A stretch of 64,000 nucleotides of DNA from Primula veris (taxonomy: Eukaryota > Streptophyta > Magnoliopsida > Ericales > Primulaceae): the NCBI GenBank assembly GCA_963682055.1, contig OY821746.1, positions 12,513,992 through 12,577,991 of the forward strand, in the 5' to 3' direction. A program made the position numbers and the translations under genes. Position 1 is the stretch's first letter; every line of letters starts with the position of its first letter. The notes under the pieces are model-generated. The model saw only the letters and a program-made list of their open reading frames with translations, did no database searches and was not told the origin of the DNA. This document shows, piece after piece, positions 32,919-43,226 of this stretch.

Positions 32919-33544
32919 CCATGTTGTAAAAAACGCGCTATGTTGCGTTATATTGCGCGAAATGGGAAAAAACGCATCGAAAAAACGCTATTTGGATAAA
33001 AAAAAACGCTAAATTCGCGCTATTGGGACTAAAAGCGCAAAAAGCACGAAATTGCTGGACTGATAGCGTAAATAACGAGTTTTTAAAACATAATACAGGG
33101 ACTGGTAGTGTAAATACTAGTCTGGCCCCTATAGTTTGTAACACATCACAATTAGTCCATTTAGCATATAACATGTCACAAGTAGCCTCTATAATTAATA
33201 ACATGTCACATATTCGCTTTTATAGTAAATACCATATCACAAATTACTTCATATAGTAATTAATATATCAAAAAAGCACATTTATCCTCAAATACTTAAA
33301 AAAACGTATATTTTTTTAACCACACATGTCTACTTCTCTTTCTTTTCCCAAAAAAACCACAACTAATTCTTTTAACTTTTAATTTTGTTAACATAATTAG
33401 TATAAATTGTATGACTATAGTACTATATTGTTATATATTTAGGCAAAAAAATACCCCGCAAAGCGCTATGTTGCTACGCTATTTGCGCTTTTACCATTTC
33501 TCTAAAAAAACGCTATAGTAGCGATAACTCTATTTAAAACATTG
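32919..33544. mobile_element. hAT-like non-autonomous element, B copy
   Basis: B counterpart of 1231-1857, one base shorter in a T run. The ATCATATT target duplications are retained on both sides. Confidence 0.65.
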
Positions 33545-33650
33545 ATCATATTATAGGTTGTAGTTAATTCTTTGATGAACAAGAAAAACTTAATTCAATA
33601 TACAAAAAACCTAGAGCTTGTACCAACGAAATAGCGTGTTAATGTATTAT

Positions 33651-34282
33651 TAGGGGTGCACTTTTTGTATCCATTTGTATCAGCCGACCGATTTTCGAAC
33701 CGAACCAAACAAGTTGGTACCGAAAGTTCGGTATACCGATTTTTCGGTACGGTACAACTGAACCAAACTTTAAAAGTCGGTTCGGTTTCGGTATTCATTT
33801 CGTATGTTTGGTACAATACCGAACCGAAACAAACATTAAAATTATAAAATATATAGAAATTTGATACGTCAAAGGTACTCCTAGTTGGACCTGGTCTAAT
33901 AATTTAGTCGAGGTTTAATTTTCTTACGACTTACTTTTCTATTTACGAAGTCAAATACAATAATTTCGTGTTTCTTTATTTTCTTGTCTAATATTTTAAA
34001 AGAATTTTTATTTTATAAGTGTTTACTATTTTAATCAAGTTCACAATAAATGTAGCAAATATAATAATAGTTGTACACATTTTACTTTTTACAAACTTTT
34101 TTGTTATTTTATTGTTATCAAGAATTATCTTTTAATAATAATAATATTTCGGTATAAAAAGGAAAACCGAACCGTACGAACATTTTGAGTTCGGTTATGG
34201 TATAATTTTTTTCAAACCAAACAAATTCGGTTCGGTATCGGTATATGGTCAAAAAAGTCGGTACCGTACCAAATCTACCCCT
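33651..34282. mobile_element. hAT-like CGGTTCGGT-rich MITE, B copy
   Basis: B counterpart of 1964-2595 with the same ends and interior. Confidence 0.5.
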
Positions 34283-34716
34283 ATGAGTATTATAGATGAT
34301 ATCTGATGTTGTACTTGATAGTTTTAAGGACATAAGTTTGAGGGGGGAACTTGGGATAAAGAGGAAGCGATTGCTAATAAGTTTCAGCATAATTCCCAAA
34401 AACACACAGAAACACATGATTCTCAGTTGGGGCCACTTTTATGATATCTGGGCAATCATGTCACTATCTTGTGATATGGAGCAAATTGAGTACTAAATAC
34501 CACGTGCACCAATTTTAAATTCCAGTTTGTTCAACTACGTCAAGGAGGTTTTTCAAACATGTTTAGGCTTGAAATGTCTCATGTTTTTGGAGATTTTTTT
34601 ATTAACACTTATTAATGGGAAATAGATGCAAAACAGTTGTTTTATAGGAAAGAAAAACATAGAATATGGTTGACGATCTTTTAGTCAATATTTAACACTT
34701 TCAGGGTTTTTTCTTG

Positions 34717-36032
34717 ACAATAATCAACTTGCAGTCAAGGAGTAGCCTTCCAGAGCTTTCTTGAAGAGATTTCGGACTCCTCGTTGGTCTCGACATGCAA
34801 CAGGTACGTATCTTCATCATTCCTTTACTTGGATCAATCGTAAAATCACCTCTCTCTCCCTCTCTCTCTCTCTATATATATATATGTATGTATACTTCTC
34901 TCTCGTTCTAGAATGGAGGATTCTGATTCGTCGGAGGAAGAGACCGAGGAAGTGAATGACGGAAATGGGATGAAGAGGGTGGCAAAAGCTATAGAGAGAT
35001 TAGGAGACATGTACGAAAGGGTAGAAGGGGAAAAACAAAAGCAAATGATTGAGATCAAGAAACAGAGGATGCAATTTGCTAAGGAGATGGAGGTCCAGAA
35101 GATCGCAGGCAGCTGGGGAAAATTACAACTAGATACATAGGTAGTATAATTGATTAGACAAAAACATGTTTCTAATTAAATACATTTGACCTTCTATCAA
35201 ACAAAGTTACAGCACATGCTTCTCTCTCTCTCACTATCCATTTCTCCCTCTCTCCCACTTTTTTCTACCATAATATTACCTTATAATACGTATTTTTTCC
35301 GACTTTTTTATTTACCAGCTTATCATATATATTTCTTCCCTTTCTTTAGGTCGATTATGAAATTTTGGATTTGATGTATTTTCATATTTGGATCGACTTG
35401 TTGTACGTAAATATTGTTTTCGGGTAAATTAATCGTCTTATATTTTTGTAGATCTTTTATGCATTTTTTAAAATTTCGGTGTTACAATTTATTTAATTTT
35501 GAAAATTAAGTTTTTTAATTTCAGATTATTTTAAAATTTTATTTCGATTTGTTTAAGATACTTATTTATTTTATAATAGAGATGATCGAGATTAAAGGGA
35601 GAAAGATAAAGAGGCTGGATTTTTCAACTAAAAAAAATCTTTTTTCACGCCAAAACCATAATTACAAAGTACAAACCGTAATTCAGAATTACGGTTTACC
35701 TTTTTTTTTGGTGAAAAATAAAATAAAAAGACAACTGTAAATCAGAATTACGGTTTGTAATTAAGATCTATGTTTTTGACGTAAAAACAGATTTTTTACA
35801 GTCGAAAAATCCAGCCTCAATGATAAATAAGTGGAGGGAGAAACTAATTAAACATGTGAGGAGAGAGTAATGGGAGAGAGAGAAAACAAGTAACAATTGT
35901 GTGTGAAGTGAGATGGAATTTAAAAATCTATATCTAACTGTCTTTTTGCCCATGCCGCTGTTCATGGACACTCAGAAGATACAGAAGAGTAAGCAGCCAA
36001 AACGCGCACGTTCTAAAGGCATTTGCAGCTAG
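34717..36032 (+). pseudogene. Trihelix (ASIL-type) factor remnant, B copy
   Basis: B counterpart of 3030-4346. The acidic and helical exon lies at 34913-35107 and the separated C-terminal piece with the LFMDTQ motif at 35958-36029, with the same insertion between them. It was therefore already broken before the large duplication. The frame of 34913-35140 reads into the insertion and stops. Confidence 0.65.
35611..35818. mobile_element. MITE with 15-bp inverted repeats, B copy
   Basis: B counterpart of 3924-4132 with identical terminal inverted repeats and one base fewer inside. Confidence 0.7.
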
Positions 36033-37510
36033 CTAAGTGATCAAGGACTACATACTAATCTGACGTCACTATCGTAAGATATTGATGATCATAAAGCCTG
36101 GGACGGATTAGCTAATCTTAATTAAGCCCTAGGCAGCACTAGGGCAGTATATCGTGTATAGTAGATATCTCAAGACCTTTCATTTCAATTTCATCTTAGG
36201 TAAAAAAATCCTAGGTCATTGTTATACCAAAAAAGGGTTCTTAACACATGCTCAGTTTCATCTGTCATGTTTAAGACATCGCCCATGTTACCGGTCCTAT
36301 ATATTGCCAAACAACTTGAGTTCTCTTTTTCTTCTTCTTTTTCTTACTGTATTAGGCTAGGTCTTTCGGAATTTTGTCTATGTTTAGCTGACTATAAAGG
36401 TTAATAGACATCTTTCTTGAATACTCCCTGCATTTATTTCAAATATTTCCTGTTGCTTATATATGGTTCAAAATAAAAATAAAAAACTCCTTTACTTGTG
36501 AACTAATTATCAGATTATTTTATAATTGTTCTTGAAATTAAATCAAACCTTCCATATCAAGAGGATCAACTTATATAGAGTCTTAGACTTTCACTAAAGG
36601 AACACCAGATTCCTTTGATTACCTGCTCTAAGTTTTAGTAATTGCTTTTTAACTATTTGTCATGAAATTGAATGTACATGTTGTAAGAGGTCATGAGACT
36701 AACACGTTCCGGTCGGAGACTAATGAGTTAGAACCCTGAGCATTTGCCACTGAAGGAAAAGGGAAGCAACGGAACCGGGACAAGGTTGGGGAATTGGGAG
36801 GGGAAAATGGAAGTCAAATCTTTGGTTATTCCTGTGTCTTCATTTCAGTTTTTTTCAAAATTTCTGTAAACTTAAGTTTTTTGTTTAGTAGTAGAATTTG
36901 TGTTTGTAATTAAAATAAGTCGAATTGCCGTAGCATGTTTATGTTGTAAATTTGGAATAGGATGTATATCGTGCTTACCTTTTCTTCGTAATATTATTTG
37001 TTTTTTCCTATTATATTATACCCTTGTGAAATGTAAATATATAAAATACAAGATATTTGCGTTTGACCGCATAATATGTAACTTATTTTCACAAGCCGAA
37101 TCTGAAAATAAATTTAGGCTTAGTCAACAACACGGACTAAACTTGAGTAGCCTCAATTTGGTTAAATCGACTCCACAGACTGTAACAGTTGGTCAATGTG
37201 ACAAGTCAATTTCACTTCATTATTATAAAAATGCATATTATCAAAAAACGAGTATTCAAATTAGTAGCGTAGTGTCTTTTAGTCAAACACTTGGCACAAA
37301 CAGAGTTACTTACAAGAATATACCTTCACAAGATTGATAATCTGTGTATGGTCAGCCTCGTTGCGCCTTTTAAACAAAAAAAAGTTTTTCGAGAGCGAAA
37401 ACAAACTTCTAACCTTTTCTCAATTGAGGAAGAGACTAATTATCTTGCATAAAAGTTCTAATTAAGGAAAGCAAAACGAAGTCCTCGGGTTGAAAATAAG
37501 TAAGCAAATA

Positions 37511-37899
37511 GGAAAATTTGTTAAAATGTTATCCAACCTATTAACTTTTAATGATTTGGTACCCAGGCTAACACACTTTCTAAATTGGTATCCAACATAT
37601 ACATTTCGCTCTAATTTGGTATTCAACCTAACATTTTTTTTCTAATTTGGTACCCAACCTATGCGTTAAAAACCGATAATCGAAGACAGATTGAGTCCCT
37701 TAATTGGACGGTATACATATAGATTGGGTAACAAATTAGAGCGAAACGTATAGGTTGGGTACCAAATTAGAAAAAAGTGTTAGGTTGGATATCAAATTAA
37801 AGCGAAATGTATAGGTTGGATATCAAAGTAGAAATTATGTTAGGTTGGTTACCAAATCATAAAAGCTGATAGGTTATGTGTCATTTTAGCATTTTTCCC
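37511..37899. mobile_element. Mutator-type MITE, B copy
   Basis: B counterpart of 5826-6218, with target duplications at 37501-37510 and 37900-37909. A few substitutions and small indels separate it from the A copy. Confidence 0.8.
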
Positions 37900-38615
37900 T
37901 AAGCAAATACTTCACAGCAATTTGTAGACGAAACAAGAGAAAGCTGAACTTAAAAACTACAGCAAAACAAGCCTCAAATTAAGTAATACAACGTATAAAA
38001 AGGCATATACTATACAACGATCCATACTTCCTTTATACACAAAAAGGACATGAAGGAAAGTACGAAGAAAAAAACTGTCCGTGGAATTGCAAAATAGAAC
38101 CGTGGATACATGGTTAACTATAACGTATACTCAGAGATAGTAAGGTCCCCATCTCACGCAACATTTATTTAAATGCAACAACGTTTAACACCAGTCAGCA
38201 CCGATATGCAAGCAACAGAATTTCCTAAACCTTTTCCGTTTTGCTTTGGTAACTATGTGGGTATCATTTCCTATGGCGCTTGTGTGTTGCCTATCATCAA
38301 CTTCGTTATTTTTTTTTTCAAAAATAAGGGACGATTCTACTCCTGTGCTATGAAAAGAAAAGGCATCACTTAAAGAAATAAGTTGAGAATCAAGTACTCT
38401 TAGTTTTCAGACCCCAATTACGCGAGGATATGTTTATGGTACATTTAGCATTACCCAGAAAATTGTGGCATACTTAAGAACTAACCATTAGATTCAATAC
38501 ATCCCACAAGAATTTTGAAAATTATAGTGAAAAAATATATATATTTAACTATGACAGTACTACAGAGTACAAGGGTAAAGATACTACTGGAAGCTTTTAT
38601 AATATCGTGTTGCAA

Positions 38616-38752
38616 GTTAGAAAGCGCACTTCGTAGTGAAAAAACTCGATTCAAAGCTTAATAAAAACTTAAAAAGCTTGTTTTTCCGCTTTTTAGGCCG
38701 CATATCTCTTACAAAAACGCTTTAGCTAAGATTTCGCTTTTTAAAACACTGA
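38616..38752. mobile_element. Small hAT-like MITE, B copy
   Basis: B counterpart of 6950-7086, with GTTGCAA at 38609-38615 on the left flank. Confidence 0.5.
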
Positions 38753-38933
38753 GTTGCAACAAGAACGATTTTTATGCATTTCCCAAAAATTTCACAAAAC
38801 ATGTTAGTCATCGTTATCTTATGTTTCTTAAATCAATAACCGGAGAGAACCATCTTCGTACATAAAATCTCACAAAAATAGTGTTGATTAGCTAGAACGT
38901 GACTATATATATGTATATAAAATATAAAATTAC

Positions 38934-39082
38934 CTGGAGGACCGACTGCCGAAGCTGATTCTAAGCTTGTGCGAGATCTTCTCCATACTTTTCTCTGTCG
39001 ACACTTTAGCGGAATCCTCACTTTTTAAACCTTCTTCAAAATCTTTAGAGTTTTCAATTTCTCTCTTCGACGAGGAACTAAA
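38934..39082 (-). other. Possible exon of an unknown gene, open in B
   Basis: B counterpart of 7268-7416. The minus-strand frame is open for about 49 codons, from a TAA upstream to the donor AG|GTAATTT, with an acidic then basic and serine-rich composition. No family recognised. Confidence 0.2.
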
Positions 39083-39782
39083 TTATCTCACGATACTGGA
39101 ATCGGAGTTTCTATATCACGAAGAGATGATCAAAGTCTCTAGTGCAAGTTTCACCGGAGGACTAATATGCACTTTACTTGTACTTTTCTCACTGCAAATT
39201 TTCTCCTTTTCCTTGTGAAGCATATTGTCGAGTGCTAGTTCATGGCTTGTGTTTTCATTTTCTTCTAATCAAGGGCAGCCCATCATTACGGGTTGTCCAA
39301 ACCATGAATCGTTTTTTTGCCCTTTATAATAATGTTGCATGGAAAAAAAACACACACAAAGTAGCATTCAAACCTGGGAAAAACTAATTACAACTAGCAC
39401 TAACAATTAGACTACACAACTACATGCGATTAAATACTCAATAAAAATTACTAATACTAGTAAACAGTATGAGTGGGCTGATATTGCCCATAAAAACAAA
39501 TTGGTTTTGCATTACCCAAGACCCGAGCCTTGCTCGCCTTACCCCGGGACTGCCCCTGCTTCTAATTCTCTAATTTCTTCAACTTTTACTTCCTCAATCT
39601 CGGAAACGGTTTAGGAACCAATAGCAACTTCATTTGCTGACGGAGTGTCATTTTGTAATTTTTGGTTGTAAATCGGTCTGTGTTTATTATTCGAGTATAA
39701 AGCTTTACGAATTCGACAGTGCAGAGAATCCTCTGAGGCCTTTTTAAAGTCTGTCACCTCTAGAGACGCATAAGCCACTTCT

Positions 39783-39784
39783 TA
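39783..39784. other. Deletion point in copy B (1.29 kb lost)
   Basis: GCCACTTCTT (A 8107-8116) is joined to TTTGATAGAAAC (A 9405) with one extra A. The missing A segment, 8117-9404, includes the diverged promoter-like block. Because the segment resembles the unit's left end, it is ancestral in A and deleted in B. Confidence 0.8.
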
Positions 39785-40304
39785 TTTGATAGAAACTTTC
39801 ATACTTTTATTTTTTATTTATTAAAATTTGTTATAACTTTTTATTTTATTTTATACTAGTATTTACTATTCTATCATACAATAAATGAAATAATTGTTTT
39901 ACAACTCAAAACTTGATTTTCGTTTAAAGAGCTATAAACAAGTATCCTTGTTACGATTTAGTTTTAAAACAATAACACAACCTTTAAAACAATAACTTTT
40001 TACTTTTTTAAATTAATGGTGGGGAAAACCCACTCCTTTATTGAAAGTGGATGAAAAACCCCACTAAATAAAACCAAAATAACAAATGTAGCAAAATTAA
40101 AAATTACAGGACTTAATAACAGATAATGAAAACTCTCAAAATACTATCAAAACTACTTAAAGCTTAGTTACTAAATAACATTGTTCTTCAAATTAGAGGG
40201 ATCTCTTATGCAATTGACCAAACGGCCACCTCTTCATCTGATCCACAATCATTTCAGACCACCCATCTTCTTCATCACTTAGAGAGAGAGAGAGAGAGCT
40301 TCTC

Positions 40305-43226
40305 TCAATCTCTCAAGCTTTCTTCCTTCCGTAATCTAATATATGAGATTCCTTCTTCTTCCAACTTCAAAATACTTCTCAGTTTACTTGGGAAATCTTG
40401 TATGTTTACTGAGAATAAAGGATCATTTACACAGCCCAAATTTGCGAGGAGATCTGCCCCTGAATTAGCTTCTCGTTCCACATACCTCAGCAGATAAGTA
40501 CCCTTCTTCAATTTCTCTTTTATATCGTTAATTAACTTTTTGATTTTCCATGGACTCTTGCTCTTATCAGTCAATATATTAATAATTTGTAGGCTGTCAC
40601 TTTCTATGATAATTTTGGTAGAATTTATCATAGTTATTCCTTGTAAAATAGCTCTTGCTTCTGCCTCTAACCCAGAGTTACTAATGATTTTACCATAAAA
40701 ACCTTGTAAGAATTTACCTCTATCATCCCTTAATATGCCACCAACACCACTTGAATTAGTGGAGCTTTTATAGCAACCATCTATATTCAATTTCATAAAA
40801 CCACTTGGTGGATTTTCCCACTTTACAACCCTGGCCTTTTTCCCATTCTTTACTGATTTTACCAAACTTATTTCCTCCCAAGTCCACTTTTTAGGGAAAC
40901 TTTTATCTATCTGAAAATAGCTCTGAATTAAAATTTTTGTATCCAAGATAATATTTTGAGCCTCCATCCTTTTGTTGTCAAATTTACTAGCACATCTAGC
41001 TTTCCAAATTGACCAAATGATGTATACTGGAAGAACCTTTATAACTTTTTTTTCTAACTGAAAACTTTTACTATTATGTAGCCACCAAGAAATGAATCTA
41101 CCTTTAACTGTTAGAACATTTTGTTTAACACCCAAATACTGAGCAAAGAACTCCCATACCTTTTTTGCAACATCACTGGTACTCAACAAATGTTCTAAGC
41201 TCTCTTCTTTCTTTCTACAGCATTCACAACTTGAGGCTAATTGAACACCAATTCTTTGGATAGCAAGGTCCACTGATACAGCATTATTTACACACTTCCA
41301 AGCAAGGCAAGATATCTTCAAAGGTATTAATTTATCCCATATCATCTCATATATCCAGTTTTTTGTATGTTTCTGTCTCATTATATTCCAAGCAGACTTA
41401 AAAGTAAACTCACCATTATTGTCATCCATCCATATAGGCTGGTCTGGTGTATTGCTGTAGATTAAATCCTGTGTGAATAGACCATGTTTATCAGTAGGTA
41501 TATTTGCAGTTATAGCTTCATAGTTCCACTCACCATTAGTAATTAGACTTGATATTAGCAGCCTGTCATCTATATTAGGATCTTTAATTGGCCCTTTTCC
41601 AGCCCAATTGTCTAGATTCACAGATACATTACCACTCCCAATCAACCATAGAATATGTTCTTCAGCAACTTCCTTAGCCTGTACCATTCTAGACCAAGTA
41701 TTAGTACCTTTTGTAACATTAACCTCCCCAGGATGCTTTTTCTTGCAATATCTAGCTCTCATATACTGGGCCCATAATGAATTTTTTGTTCTAAACTTCC
41801 ACCAAAGCTTGAGTGCAAAAGCTTCAGAAATATCTTTAAAGCTCCTCAAGCCTAAACCACCTTCAGAAGTAGGTTTACAAATTTTACTCCATTTTACCCA
41901 ATGATATTTATTCTTACCATCAGTGTTTCCCCAAAGAAAATTTGCTATTATCTGATCTATTTTTTTTATCACCAATTTAGGAGGGTTCATAGCAGCCATA
42001 GTATATATTGGAATTGTTTGAAGTACATGTCTGGCAAGTAACAATTTACCTCCCATAGTTAAGTACTGAGTCTTCCACCCTGATAATTTACTTCTCACTT
42101 TTAGGATAAGCTCATGGTACATAATACACTTTTTATGACCAGAATACAGTTTACAACCTAAATAGGTGAAAGGTGGCTTTTTAACTGCTATATTCAGTAT
42201 TTTGCATACTGTTTCTTTCTGTTTATCTGTAACTCCCTTGGAAATATACATGAAACTCTTCTCTAGATTTACTTCTTGTCCTGAGTCAATATTATACTGT
42301 TGTAGAACCTTTTGAATGTGTTTGATAGAATTAGTATTAGCACCACTAAAAATAATAATATCATCAGCAAAAGCCAAATGAGTAATAACAGGAGTACCAA
42401 TAGCTGCTTTAAAAGATTTCCAACTCTTCTTGCTGGTCAAATGATTAAGATTTCTGGTCAAAATCTCTGAACATAGAATAAAAAGACCTGATGATAAAGG
42501 ATCTTCTTGTCTTAATCCATTTGTAGGCTTAAAATAACCTGTGGGAGCCCCATTCACCAATATAGAAATACCATTATTAGATATAATCCTCCAAATTCTG
42601 TCTATCCATATTTCTGAGAACCTAAACTTTCTAAGAACACTAACAATGAAGTGCCAAGAGATTTTGTCATAAGCTTTCTTCATATCAAGCTTCAAAGCTA
42701 TATTATTACCACTGTTTTTAGAGTTAAGAGTAGAGATAAATTCTTGAGATAAAAGAATGTTATCTATAATGTCTCTATTCTTCACAAAACCACTTTGATT
42801 ATCTGAAATTATATTAGGCAGCACAGAAGACAGTCTAGTAGACATAATCTTAGAAATCACTTTGTTACAGAATGTACATAAACTAATTGGTCTGAAATCA
42901 CAATACTTATCTGCATTTGGCTTCTTGGGAATTAGAGCAATTAGAGTAGTAGACATTGCATTAGGAATTTCAGATCCAGCAAAGAACTGTTGAATTGCCT
43001 TTAATAAATCTTCACCAATAACATCCCAGCTATATGTAAAGAAAAAACCATTAAAACCATCTATACCTGGAGCACTGCTTTTCTTTAAATCCCAAACTGC
43101 TATTTTAACTTCTTCCAAAGTAATATCTTTAATCAATCCTTCATTTTCCTCTACTGTAACACACTTTGGTATTATATCCAGTGATTTATACTCATAGCCA
43201 TTGATTTTATTAGCTGCTAGAAGTTT
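40305..43226 (-). CDS. LINE reverse transcriptase and RNase H
   Basis: Read from the codon after the TAA, the frame runs 973 codons to a stop at 40305. RT blocks: SSAPGIDGFNGFFF, FRPISLC, QSGFVKNRDIIDNILLSQE, LKLDMKKAYDKI, NGLRQEDPLSS (family RQGDPLSP), HLAFADDIIIF (catalytic ADD) and YLGCKL. Then come the zf-RVT domain with CECCRKKEESLEHLL, and an RNase H domain with NIDGC, EAEARA, ESDSLQ and REANSGADLLANLG, giving the D-E-D-D set. The only open-frame defect is the TAA at 43227-43229, where the upstream frame would otherwise be continuous. Encodes the copy-out polymerase of the element. Confidence 0.9.
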   Translation of the reverse strand, partial: KLLAANKINGYEYKSLDIIPKCVTVEENEGLIKDITLEEVKIAVWDLKKSSAPGIDGFNGFFFTYSWDVIGEDLLKAIQQFFAGSEIPNAMSTTLIALIPKKPNADKYCDFRPISLCTFCNKVISKIMSTRLSSVLPNIISDNQSGFVKNRDIIDNILLSQEFISTLNSKNSGNNIALKLDMKKAYDKISWHFIVSVLRKFRFSEIWIDRIWRIISNNGISILVNGAPTGYFKPTNGLRQEDPLSSGLFILCSEILTRNLNHLTSKKSWKSFKAAIGTPVITHLAFADDIIIFSGANTNSIKHIQKVLQQYNIDSGQEVNLEKSFMYISKGVTDKQKETVCKILNIAVKKPPFTYLGCKLYSGHKKCIMYHELILKVRSKLSGWKTQYLTMGGKLLLARHVLQTIPIYTMAAMNPPKLVIKKIDQIIANFLWGNTDGKNKYHWVKWSKICKPTSEGGLGLRSFKDISEAFALKLWWKFRTKNSLWAQYMRARYCKKKHPGEVNVTKGTNTWSRMVQAKEVAEEHILWLIGSGNVSVNLDNWAGKGPIKDPNIDDRLLISSLITNGEWNYEAITANIPTDKHGLFTQDLIYSNTPDQPIWMDDNNGEFTFKSAWNIMRQKHTKNWIYEMIWDKLIPLKISCLAWKCVNNAVSVDLAIQRIGVQLASSCECCRKKEESLEHLLSTSDVAKKVWEFFAQYLGVKQNVLTVKGRFISWWLHNSKSFQLEKKVIKVLPVYIIWSIWKARCASKFDNKRMEAQNIILDTKILIQSYFQIDKSFPKKWTWEEISLVKSVKNGKKARVVKWENPPSGFMKLNIDGCYKSSTNSSGVGGILRDDRGKFLQGFYGKIISNSGLEAEARAILQGITMINSTKIIIESDSLQIINILTDKSKSPWKIKKLINDIKEKLKKGTYLLRYVEREANSGADLLANLGCVNDPLFSVNIQDFPSKLRSILKLEEEGISYIRLRKEESLRD

